In this document: positions 14,254 through 21,244 of the stretch, piece after piece
How the letters are laid out: each line of letters starts with the position of its first letter
Numbering within the stretch: the stretch's first letter is position 1
Source of the DNA: DAOTXL01 sp034434895
Lineage (GTDB): Bacteria > Chloroflexota > Anaerolineae > JAAYZQ01
DNA length: 21,244 nt
Assembly: GCA_034434895.1 (NCBI GenBank)
Contig: DAOTYI010000234.1
Span: forward strand, 1 to 21,244
Direction of reading: 5' to 3'
Translations under genes and position numbers: made by a program
Notes under the pieces: model-generated
Told to the model about the DNA's origin: nothing
Database searches by the model: none
What the model saw: the letters and a program-made list of their open reading frames with translations, nothing else

Positions 14254-15422
14254 CCCCTCCCCTCGATTTCTGGTTGCAGGAGGGGATTGCCGCTGCCCGA
14301 TCCGGCCAGGTCGAGCGGGCGCGGTTCTATCTGCAACGTGTGGTCGAGGCCGATGAGGGGGTTGTGCAGGCCTGGTACTGGCTTAGCCGGGTGGTCGAGG
14401 CGCCTCACGAGCGGCGAATCTGCCTGGAGAATGTGCTGGCCCTTGACCCCGGCCACACGGCTGTCCAGGCAGAGCTGGCTGCCCTGCGCCGCCAGATGGC
14501 CCAGGCCGGCCAGAAGGCCATTGCTGCTGCGGTCCCCCGTTCTGCCGAGGAGGAGCTGATCTCCGACGCCGCTGTGGAGCCGCTGCTCTGCCCCTACTGC
14601 GGCCAGATCACCGACGCCCACGACCGCCGATGCCCGGCCTGCGGACGTGACCTGTATGCGCGCCGTCCCAGGTCGAAGGGACACTCAATCTACTCGATCG
14701 GCCTGGTGCTGGCCTGGTTCACCCTGGCCAACGACCTGTGGCTGGGGCTGACAGTCTACTACCTGAAGTGGCGACTCTCCCTGGCATGGGAAGCTTCGCC
14801 TGGCGCCATGACCCTCTTCCAGACGTTGCGCACACTGCTGGGGCTGGAGGGCAAGAGCCAGGCCAGGTTCGACCTGCCGATTGCGTCGGTATTGCTGGTC
14901 GGCGGCGCAGCCTTTGTGCTGAGCCTGATCGTCGCCGGCGGACTCTACCGGCGGATCCCTTTTTTCTATTGGCTGACCCTCGGCGTTATTTTGCTCTACC
15001 CCTTTGTCGTGATCTACCGTCTGGTTCAGGGAGAGTCGCTGTCGGCGTGGGGGTTGATCCTCAGCGGCTGCTTTTTCATGGCGGCGCTCAGCTTCGCGTT
15101 CATGGCCCACGAGGAGTTTATGTGGGTTGAGGAGCGCCTGGCTGCTGCCGTGGACCGGGATGTAGATAGCCCTTCGGCCCTCTATGGCCGGGGACGGCAG
15201 TATGCCCGGCGGGGCATGTGGGCTACAGCAGCGGCCCATTGGTCCAGAGCGGTAGCCCTCCGCCCCGGCCACCCTGACTACCGGCTGGCGCTGGCTTCGG
15301 CCTGCATCAACCTCGGCCAGCCGGAGCGGGCACGAGAGCATCTCCAGGCGGCGCTGGCGATCGAACCGGGCCTGGCGATGGCCCGCGAGCTGTTAAAATC
15401 TATTGGTGAGGAAACCCGATGA
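14220..15422 (+). CDS. TPR / zinc-ribbon / multi-pass membrane protein
   Basis: The 400-residue mosaic begins with TPR-like helices at about 18-90 ('QEGIAAARSGQVERARFYLQRVVEADEGVVQAWYWLSRV' type). A zinc ribbon follows with C124/C127 and C138/C141 ('CPYCGQ...CPACGR'). About four membrane segments lie at 155-181, 221-243, 247-268 and 275-297. C-terminal TPRs at about 318-392 include 'AAHWSRAVALRPGHPDYRLALASACINLGQPERAREHLQAALAIEPG'. Start TTG 14220 (AGAGGG 7 bp upstream) overlaps the previous gene by 34 bp, and TTG 14274 is an alternative. The stop overlaps the hemerythrin start by 4 bp. The arrangement suggests a membrane scaffold. No catalytic motif was found and the function is unknown. Confidence 0.75.
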   Translation: MGADGDGPGVIAPPLDFWLQEGIAAARSGQVERARFYLQRVVEADEGVVQAWYWLSRVVEAPHERRICLENVLALDPGHTAVQAELAALRRQMAQAGQKAIAAAVPRSAEEELISDAAVEPLLCPYCGQITDAHDRRCPACGRDLYARRPRSKGHSIYSIGLVLAWFTLANDLWLGLTVYYLKWRLSLAWEASPGAMTLFQTLRTLLGLEGKSQARFDLPIASVLLVGGAAFVLSLIVAGGLYRRIPFFYWLTLGVILLYPFVVIYRLVQGESLSAWGLILSGCFFMAALSFAFMAHEEFMWVEERLAAAVDRDVDSPSALYGRGRQYARRGMWATAAAHWSRAVALRPGHPDYRLALASACINLGQPERAREHLQAALAIEPGLAMARELLKSIGEETR

Positions 15423-15826
15423 AAATAGAATGGAGTGAAGAGCTGAGCATAGGTGTCCCGGAGATGGACGATCAACACAGGCAATTGATCGCGCTCCTCA
15501 ATCAGTTTTACACCGCCGTGGAGCAGGGGGAACGGGAGGAGGGCATCCGCACCCTCTTTCAAGGGGTAGACGACTATACGGTCTTTCACTTTTCTGCTGA
15601 GGAGCAGTTTATGGAGCGTATCGGCTACCCCGACCTGGCGGCTCACCGGAAGACCCATGCCATGTTCCGGCAGGAATACCGCTCGGCCATGGAGCGGCAT
15701 GAACAGGGAGACCGGAAAGCCGTGCGGGATCTGGTTGCCTTTCTCTTCTCCTGGCTGTACACCCATATCAGCAAGACAGACAGGCGATATGGCCTCCACG
15801 CCCGCCAGCAGGCCGGCCTGAGCTGA
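15419..15826 (+). CDS. Bacteriohemerythrin
   Basis: The 135-residue four-helix protein has all diiron-site ligands at expected spacing: H20 ('DDQHRQL'), H57 and E61 ('VFHFSAEEQ'), H76 and H80 ('AAHRKTH'), then H116 and D121 ('THISKTD', the HxxxxD motif). Bacteriohemerythrins reversibly bind O2 at the diiron site and serve in oxygen sensing, storage or delivery; some respond to NO. This is a stand-alone soluble form with no signal peptide or fused domain. It is translationally coupled (ATGA overlap) to the TPR/zinc-ribbon membrane protein, which suggests a shared function. It converges on threonine synthase with an 18-bp gap and no visible terminator. Confidence 0.95.
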   Translation: MKIEWSEELSIGVPEMDDQHRQLIALLNQFYTAVEQGEREEGIRTLFQGVDDYTVFHFSAEEQFMERIGYPDLAAHRKTHAMFRQEYRSAMERHEQGDRKAVRDLVAFLFSWLYTHISKTDRRYGLHARQQAGLS

Positions 15827-15844
15827 CCGACCTGGCGCAAAGAT

Positions 15845-17032
<1,188 letters not shown>

Positions 17033-17064
17033 TTCTCCTCCTGATGTGCTCCACTCTCAAGAAG

Positions 17065-17073
17065 AGTATAGCA
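17065..17073 (-). promoter_or_regulatory. Extended -10 promoter of threonine synthase
   Basis: On the minus strand TGCTATACT reads as an extended -10 (TGn plus TATACT). No good -35 is at the right distance, which an extended -10 can compensate. The predicted start lies about 25 bp before TTG 17032. Confidence 0.5.
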
Positions 17074-17145
17074 CGCCCAGGAGGCAGGTTGTATCCTCTG
17101 GGAGGGGGAGGTTAGGGAGGAAAAGGCTTCCCGCCGGGAGTAGGC

Positions 17146-18069
17146 TCAGCAGGTTATCCGTCGGGCCCGCCTGTCACGCAGCCAGGTCCACAGCGCGCCT
17201 CGCGACGGCCCGAACAGGAGGGCAAACAAGAAGAAGGCGGTGCATACCAGCACCACCGCTGCTCCGGAAGCCACGTTGACATAGAACGACAGGTACAGCC
17301 CGGCCACCGCTGAGACGGCACCCACCACGGCCCCGACGATCATCATCTGCCATAGCCTGCGGGTGAGCAGGTAGGCGGTGGCTGCCGGGGTCACCAGCAT
17401 GGCCACCATCAACGCCACCCCCACCGTCTGCAACGAGACGACGACGGTCAGGGCGATGAGCAGCAGCAGCAGATAGTGAAGGGCGTTCAGCGGCAGGTGC
17501 AGCGTCGCCGCCAGGATCGGGTCAAAGGAGATGACCAGCAGCTCCTTATAGAGCACCACCACGGCCAGCAGCACAGCCGCACCAAACCCGGCCATGAGCC
17601 GCAGATCGGCTGCCGAGACCCCCAGCACATTGCCAAAGAGGATGTGGGTCAGGTCCACGCTGTAGCTCTGGACCGTGGACAGGAGCGCCACCCCCAGGGC
17701 AAAGCAGGCGGCAAAGATGACGCCAATGGCGGTGTCCTCTTTCACCTGGCCCCGGCGGCTGACATACCCGATGCCCACCGCCGTCAGCAGGCCCATCGCC
17801 AGCGCTCCCCAGAAGAGGTTGGCGCCCAGCAGATAGGCAATGGCCACACCCGGCAGGATGGCGTGGGCCAGCGCATCGCCGAAGAAGGCCATGCCGCGCA
17901 GCACGACGTAGGTGCCGATCACCGCACAGAGCGTACCGACCATCACCGAGGCCAGCAACCCCCGGATCATAAAAGGGTAGCGCAGCGGCTCCAGCAACAG
18001 GTGCAAAACAGGTTCCATCTGCTTCTGCCATCCATCTTGTGCTACAGCAGCCGCCGGGCGGTGGGTCAC
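17146..18069 (-). CDS. znuB: Metal (zinc) ABC transporter permease
   Basis: The hydrophobic ABC-3-family permease has about eight to nine membrane segments. 'GTYVVLRGMAFFGDALAHAILPGVAIAYLLG' is the hallmark of ZnuB/MntB/TroC-type permeases. It continues with 'EDTAIGVIFAACFALGVALLS' and 'QTVGVALMVAMLVTPAATAYLLT', also conserved. GTG 18069 overlaps the znuC stop as GTGA, giving 307 residues. ATG 18018 gives 290 residues and fits the usual family N-terminus better, so the first 17 residues are uncertain. Zinc rather than manganese is inferred from the binding protein and the Fur-family regulator upstream. Confidence 0.9.
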   Translation of the reverse strand: MTHRPAAAVAQDGWQKQMEPVLHLLLEPLRYPFMIRGLLASVMVGTLCAVIGTYVVLRGMAFFGDALAHAILPGVAIAYLLGANLFWGALAMGLLTAVGIGYVSRRGQVKEDTAIGVIFAACFALGVALLSTVQSYSVDLTHILFGNVLGVSAADLRLMAGFGAAVLLAVVVLYKELLVISFDPILAATLHLPLNALHYLLLLLIALTVVVSLQTVGVALMVAMLVTPAATAYLLTRRLWQMMIVGAVVGAVSAVAGLYLSFYVNVASGAAVVLVCTAFFLFALLFGPSRGALWTWLRDRRARRITC

Positions 18070-18860
18070 AGACCTGCCGCGAGCCTGGAGACGCGGCTAT
18101 CTGCCACCCGCTGCTCGCCACAGCAGCCGATGTCGCCCAGCACCAGCGCATAATCCTCACCGCGCCACAACGCCTGCCCACCATAGGCGGCCGCCAGGGT
18201 GTGCGGTGTGACCGCCTGCCGGGGAGGGCCATAGGCGATCAGCCGGCGGTTGAGCAATGCCAGCCGGTCGAAACGTTCCACCGCCAGGTTGAGGTCGTGG
18301 GTGGAGACCAGCACCGTCACCCCCTGGCTGCGCAGGCCGTCCAGCAGCTCCAGGATCGCCTCTTGTGAGGGGGTGTCTATGCCACTGAACGGTTCATCCA
18401 TCAGCAGGAGGGTGGCCTCCTGGGCCAGAGCCCGGGCGATGAACACCCGCTGCTGTTGGCCGCCGGACAGTTCGCCGATCTGCCGGTCGGCATACTCCAA
18501 CATCCCCACCTGAGCCAGGCAACGCTGCACGACCCGGCGGTCGCGCGGGCGCTGCCAGCGCAGCCAGCCGATCCGGCCGATGCGGCCCATCATCACCACA
18601 TCATACACCGTCACCGGAAAGTTCCAGTCCACCGTCGAACGCTGGGTGACATAGCCGATCTCGGCCCTGTTGGTCTCGACCCTGCCCACGGCAGGATAGA
18701 TCAGGCCGACTATCGCTTTGAACAGCGTGGTCTTGCCCGCCCCATTGGGGCCCACAACCGCCACCCGTTCCCCGGCCTGGACGGCAAAGCTCACCTCTTC
18801 CAGGGCGTGGCAGCCGTTGTAACTCACAGTCAGGTTGTGCACTTCCAGGATCGGCGACAT
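18066..18860 (-). CDS. znuC: Metal (zinc) ABC transporter ATP-binding protein
   Basis: The 264-residue ABC ATPase has intact motifs: Walker A GPNGAGKT at 37-44, Q-loop Q73 in 'IGYVTQRSTVDWNFPVTVYDVVMMGR' (typical of zinc/manganese importers), signature LSGGQ at 131-135, Walker B with D155/E156 ('LLLMDEPFSGID') and H188 in 'VSTHD'. The C-terminal tail holds 'GDIGCCGE', a cysteine pair of unknown meaning. AGGAA lies 3-7 bp before ATG 18860. It is 19 bp downstream of znuA and overlaps the permease start, so the three genes form one operon in the order A-C-B. Confidence 0.93.
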   Translation of the reverse strand: MSPILEVHNLTVSYNGCHALEEVSFAVQAGERVAVVGPNGAGKTTLFKAIVGLIYPAVGRVETNRAEIGYVTQRSTVDWNFPVTVYDVVMMGRIGRIGWLRWQRPRDRRVVQRCLAQVGMLEYADRQIGELSGGQQQRVFIARALAQEATLLLMDEPFSGIDTPSQEAILELLDGLRSQGVTVLVSTHDLNLAVERFDRLALLNRRLIAYGPPRQAVTPHTLAAAYGGQALWRGEDYALVLGDIGCCGEQRVADSRVSRLAAGL

Positions 18861-18879
18861 GGTTCCTGGTCCGTATGCA

Positions 18880-19875
18880 TCACTTCAGCGCCTCGACAAT
18901 CGCCTGGACATTATAGCGCATCAGGGCAATGTAACTCTCTGCCCCACTGCCTGGCCCGCCCAGCGAGCCGGTGTAGAGCATCACCAGCCTGATGCCTGTG
19001 TCGTGAGCGACCTGTTGCGCCAGTTTGGGGTTGACCGAGCTCTCGGAAAACACGGCAGGCACCTTGTAGCGACGAATGGCCTCTTCCAGCGCGGCAATGT
19101 CCTGAGCCGATGGCTCCGCCGAGGGGCTGACCGGGTAGACGGCCCCGATCTGCTCCAGGCCATAGCGAGCGGCAAAATAGCCAAAGGCCGGGTGGTTGGT
19201 CACCAGCCGGCGGTTGCCCGGCGGGATGGTCGCTACCTGCTCTGCAATCCAGATGTCCAGGGCTTCCAGCTCGCCGATGTAGGCCGTCGCGTTGGCCTGG
19301 TAGGTGGCAGCATGGCCCGGATCGAGGGCGCTCAGCGTCTGCTCGACCGTTTGGGTCCATCGGATGACATTCTGCACGTCAAACCAGACGTGAGGGTCAA
19401 ACTCTCCATGCTCATGCTCTTCCTCATGCCCGGCTTCTTCCGCCTCGTGCTTCACCGCTGGCCTCAGCTCCAACCCCTCAGACAGGTAGACACGGACCGC
19501 CTGTCCACCGGCGCTGGCGAGCATCCTATCCAGGTTTGCTTCCAGGCCGGCTCCGTTGGCAAACAGGAGGTGGGCATTGTGCACCGCCACTGTGTCGGCC
19601 GGGGTGGGCACGTAGGTGTGAGGGTCCACCCCCACGCCCATCAACGTAGTCAGCTCGATCTGATCACCGCCTATATTCCTGACCACATCGCCCACGATGT
19701 TGGTCGTGGCCACCACCTTGAGTCTGGCGCCGGGAGCCAGCGATGCCGGCTCAAGGATGCCGGCCATCCCTTCCCTGCGGCCCTCCGGTTGAGGGCCGCC
19801 ACAGCCGCTCACAATTGCCAGCACCAGGAGCGCGACGCTCACCCAGGCCAGCCTCTTCCTGTCGGTTGAGTGCAT
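18880..19875 (-). CDS. znuA: Zinc-type metal-binding lipoprotein
   Basis: The 331-residue cluster A-I/TroA-family binding protein has a lipoprotein signal (hydrophobic 9-22, lipobox 'VSGC', Cys25). Probable metal ligands are H86 ('GVDPHTYVPTP'), H162 ('DPHVWFDV') and H228 ('TNHPAFGYFAARYGL'). A third histidine rather than glutamate favours zinc over manganese, and a His/Glu-rich loop at about 143-157 is typical of ZnuA. The position that holds Asp/Glu as a fourth ligand in TroA/PsaA-type proteins ('DSL') is G303 here ('YTGSLGG'). ATG 19875 was chosen over more upstream ATGs because AAGGAGGAAT lies directly before it and the signal peptide begins there. Feeds ZnuB/ZnuC. Confidence 0.9.
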   Translation of the reverse strand: MHSTDRKRLAWVSVALLVLAIVSGCGGPQPEGRREGMAGILEPASLAPGARLKVVATTNIVGDVVRNIGGDQIELTTLMGVGVDPHTYVPTPADTVAVHNAHLLFANGAGLEANLDRMLASAGGQAVRVYLSEGLELRPAVKHEAEEAGHEEEHEHGEFDPHVWFDVQNVIRWTQTVEQTLSALDPGHAATYQANATAYIGELEALDIWIAEQVATIPPGNRRLVTNHPAFGYFAARYGLEQIGAVYPVSPSAEPSAQDIAALEEAIRRYKVPAVFSESSVNPKLAQQVAHDTGIRLVMLYTGSLGGPGSGAESYIALMRYNVQAIVEALK

Positions 19876-19971
19876 TATTCCTCCTTCCTTTGTCATCGCA
19901 GTTTGTACCCTTCCGCAGTACCCCTCTCTGCGGTGCAAAACACAAATGCGACCTGTGCAGGCAGGTTCCCA

Positions 19972-20171
19972 TTCACCGCAGAGCACGCCGAGAGCACAGA
20001 GATCTTTCTGACTTGCTCAGAGCCTGTCTGAAAACCACCAAGGCACAAAGGACACCAGGGGCACCATGCGGTTTTTTTATTCGTTTCCTTCGTGTCCCTT
20101 TGTGACCCTTGTGTCTTTGTGGTAAGCTTTCCAGACCGGCTCTCAGCGCTCTCTGCGATCTCGGCGGTGAA
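19972..20171. repeat. CACCGCAGAG-type inverted repeat, interrupted
   Basis: The left arm, from 19972, reads TTCACCGCAGAGCACGCCGA and continues to 20003. The right arm at 20147-20171, reverse-complemented, begins TTCACCGCCGAGATCGCAGA. The arms are the two ends of a palindromic repeat of a second family, separated by the 125-bp element at 20019-20143. Another copy, with arms closer together, lies at 20782-20854. Confidence 0.7.
20019..20143 (-). repeat. Palindromic dispersed element, copy 4 (125 bp), reverse orientation
   Basis: On the plus strand it begins AGAGCCTGTCTGAAAACCACCA and ends with GGTAAGCTTTCCAGACCGGC then TCT. The GCTT insert is in the right arm, so this copy is inverted relative to those at 165, 2903 and 6733. 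CTCAG flanks it on both sides (20016-20020 and 20142-20146), overlapping the termini, which could be a short target duplication; the other copies do not show the same clearly. Confidence 0.82.
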
Positions 20172-20208
20172 AATGGCGTTCATTGCCCAGGTGGCACACA
20201 TGTCGGCT

Positions 20209-20628
20209 TTATCGGCACGCGGCACACAGCCCCACCAGGGTCAGCAGGTGGTTCTCGATGATATAGCCGGTCTCCCGGCTCACGCGGGCCAGCAATTCCG
20301 ACAGGTCGCAGCCTTCGAATTCCACCGCCGCCCCACACCGCTGACAGGTCAGGTGATGGCGGTGCCCCTGGCTGGCGGCGGCGTAGCCATGACAGTCCTC
20401 GTCGGTATGGATGCGCCGCACAAACCCCAGTGTGGCCAGCAGGTCCAGCGCGCGATAGACCGTCACCAGCCCGACGGTGGGACAGTAGATCCTGGCCCGG
20501 TCACGGACCTGAGCCGGGTTTGAGTGCCCTTCATCCTCCAGGATAGCCCGGATGACCGCTCGCCGGGGTTGGGTGATCCGATAGCCGGCCCGGCTCATCT
20601 GCTCCACGATCCTCTCTTCAGATAGCAT
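20209..20628 (-). CDS. Fur-family metalloregulator, probable Zur
   Basis: The 139-residue protein has a winged-helix domain (about 1-80; 'GYRITQPRRAVIRAIL', 'VGLVTVYRALDLLATLGFVRRI') and a C-terminal dimerisation domain. C95/C98 ('CQRCG') and C135/C138 ('CAACR') form the structural zinc site. H89, H91 and H92 ('GHRHH') with H127 are candidate regulatory ligands. The family includes Fur, Zur, PerR and Mur. Position directly upstream of a znuACB-type operon on the same strand favours Zur, but residues alone do not settle it. It has a near-consensus promoter and a 7-1-7 inverted repeat just upstream, suggesting autoregulation. The ATG lies at 20626-20628, with no striking Shine-Dalgarno. Confidence 0.9.
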   Translation of the reverse strand: MLSEERIVEQMSRAGYRITQPRRAVIRAILEDEGHSNPAQVRDRARIYCPTVGLVTVYRALDLLATLGFVRRIHTDEDCHGYAAASQGHRHHLTCQRCGAAVEFEGCDLSELLARVSRETGYIIENHLLTLVGLCAACR

Positions 20629-20648
20629 GGTAACTCTGCCTGGTGTTA

Positions 20649-20665
20649 TTGAAAAATTTTTTCAA
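20649..20665 (-). promoter_or_regulatory. 7-1-7 inverted repeat, candidate Fur/Zur operator
   Basis: TTGAAAAATTTTTTCAA is a perfect palindrome around one central base. Its core TGAAAAA-T-TTTTTCA has the 7-1-7 geometry of Fur/Zur/PerR operators, though not the exact Bacillus consensus. It lies between the predicted start site (near 20671) and the ATG of the fur-like gene. Confidence 0.65.
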
Positions 20666-20677
20666 CAAAGCAGCAAA

Positions 20678-20706
20678 AGTATAACCGATTCAGACTTGCC
20701 TGTCAA
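20678..20706 (-). promoter_or_regulatory. Near-consensus promoter of the fur-like gene
   Basis: On the minus strand TTGACA (20706-20701) is followed after 17 bp by TATACT (20683-20678). Both hexamers and the spacing are close to ideal sigma70. The predicted start is about 20671, so the 7-1-7 palindrome lies at about +6 to +22, a position where a bound repressor would block initiation or clearance. Confidence 0.75.
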
Positions 20707-20781
20707 GTTTCTCATCAGGTTTGGTTGCGATCAGGGCCCGTTCAGGCCAGCTCAGGAGGCTGCTGAAAAAGTCCCGGCCTG

Positions 20782-20854
20782 CACCGCAGAGGCTGCAGAG
20801 ACTGTCGAGTTTTTCTGATTCCTCTGCGTTCTCTGCGTGCTCGGCGGTGAGAGG
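20782..20854. repeat. CACCGCAGAG-type inverted repeat, uninterrupted copy
   Basis: The left arm starts CACCGCAGAGGCTGCAGAG (from 20782). The right arm, reverse-complemented, contains CACCGCCGAGCACGCAGAG. A short A/T-rich spacer lies between. Same family as the arms at 19972 and 20147. It lies in the 293-bp gap between the LysW-like gene and the fur-like gene, which otherwise holds only the fur promoter and operator. Confidence 0.7.
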
Positions 20855-20921
20855 GGCCAGGTACAACCTGTCCAGGCTGTTGCCCCTGATCGGGGGCAAA
20901 GGGGGCTATGGAGAAAGCAGG

Positions 20922-21122
20922 CTAGGCTTCTTCAAAGTCGAGTTCCCACTCCTCTTCCGGGTCCTCGGCGGCAAGTTTGTCCACCCAATCCAGTTCCACC
21001 GGATTGATCCGGACGACTTCCAGCTCGGCATCGCAATAATCACAGGTCACCGGTTGGCCAACCCAGGGCTTTCGGCCCAGAAAGATCCGTGTCGAACAAT
21101 CGGGACAGTATGCAAATGCCAT
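20922..21122 (-). CDS. LysW-like mini zinc-ribbon protein
   Basis: This 66-residue acidic protein has a zinc ribbon (C6/C9 'CPDC', C27/C30 'CDYC') directly followed by 'AELEVVRINPVEL', the LysW signature. LysW carries amino-adipate or glutamate on its C-terminal glutamate (usual ending EDWGE) during lysine/arginine synthesis through LysX/ArgX. Here the tail is longer and ends 'EEWELDFEEA', so the terminal residue is Ala and the carrier glutamate is not in its usual place. No lysXYZ genes are present. AGGAG lies 5 bp before ATG 21122. It may be a LysW paralogue with another job, or a carrier that requires trimming. Confidence 0.8.
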   Translation of the reverse strand: MAFAYCPDCSTRIFLGRKPWVGQPVTCDYCDAELEVVRINPVELDWVDKLAAEDPEEEWELDFEEA

Positions 21123-21218
21123 TTTGCTCCTCGTCTTGTTGTCCTCCTCCTCCAGGCGGGTCAGAACCCCGCCCTATTTTCCTCCTGCCATCTCGGATTC
21201 ACTGTTGGTGACAGCGGA

Positions 21219-21244
21219 CCTCACCCCATCCCCCAACCCCCTTC
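21219..21244. repeat. Possible start of a C-rich dispersed repeat at the window edge
   Basis: CCTCACCCCATCCCCCAACC and the following CCCTTC resemble widespread C-rich intergenic repeats. A related G-rich run, GAAGGGGGTTGGGG (396-409), lies at the other end of the window in the opposite orientation, at the 5' end of the fdrA-like gene. It is cut by the window edge. The rest of 21123-21218 shows no gene or clear promoter. Confidence 0.35.

Larger units (their letters stand above)
19876..20208. other. Repeat-filled gap between fur-like gene and znuA
   Basis: This gap is mostly repeats. Nearest znuA is a small inverted repeat CCGCAG (19913-19918) / CTGCGG (19928-19933) that overlaps a truncated 'CTCTGCGGTG' repeat. 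Then come the two arms of a CACCGCAGAG-type repeat (19972-20003 and 20147-20171) interrupted by the palindromic element at 20019-20143. I found no clear -10/-35 or Fur-type box in front of znuA, so it may depend on read-through from the fur-like gene. Confidence 0.6.

Noticed and set aside
17476..18153. Plus-strand open frame (225 codons) opposite znuB and znuC
   Set aside because: Composition is dominated by Gln/His/Arg as in other shadows, and both opposite-strand genes are secure.
18835..19869. Long plus-strand open frame (344 codons) opposite znuA
   Set aside because: It is the antisense shadow of the zinc-binding lipoprotein, which has a signal peptide, ligands and a ribosome site; the shadow has none of these.

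Overview
The window is GC-rich, densely packed bacterial DNA. Gene content points to a Chloroflexota (Anaerolineae-like) genome: a LysW-type mini zinc-ribbon protein, a bacteriohemerythrin, several universal-stress-type proteins, a PrsW-type membrane protease, and intergenic spaces filled with the 'ACCAAGACACAAAGG', 'CACCGCAGAG' and 'GGCAACnnCGAGnnGTTGCC' palindromic repeats that are common in such genomes. The taxonomic placement is an inference, not something the sequence proves.

Layout. 1-2623: an FdrA-like protein lacking the N-terminal region (+) converges on a PrsW-family intramembrane protease (-). 2624-3095: a non-coding stretch with a palindromic element. 3096-5869: a PhoR-like histidine kinase and a PhoB-like response regulator, overlapping by 4 bp. 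5885-5941: a direct-repeat array that looks like a Pho box, spaced correctly to a -10, in front of a UspA-like gene that appears to be leaderless. 6865-10561: pstS-pstC-pstA-pstB. 10604-12816: a sulfate/thiosulfate-type solute-binding protein with no permease of its own, translationally coupled to a divergent Na+/phosphate-cotransporter-family protein. 12902-13753: a second, tandem UspA protein. 13809-15826: a strong sigma70-type promoter followed by three overlapping genes (winged-helix protein; TPR/zinc-ribbon/membrane protein; bacteriohemerythrin). 15845-17032 (-): threonine synthase. 17146-19875 (-): a zinc-type ABC importer (znuB, znuC, znuA). 20209-20628 (-): a Fur-family regulator with a near-consensus promoter and a 7-1-7 inverted repeat next to the start site. 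20922-21122 (-): a LysW-like protein.

How it fits together. The left two thirds reads as a phosphate-starvation island: sensor and regulator, a PhoB-type promoter, a high-affinity Pst importer, a low-affinity Na/Pi-type carrier, an extra binding protein and two Usp proteins. No phoU is present. The right third is a zinc-uptake module with a probable Zur. Transcription is mostly rightward up to 15826 and leftward after it. At least four families of small dispersed palindromic repeats occupy the gaps. One copy is inserted inside another, and one copy sits in the leader immediately before pstS. No tRNA, rRNA, CRISPR array, transposase or convincing intrinsic terminator was seen.
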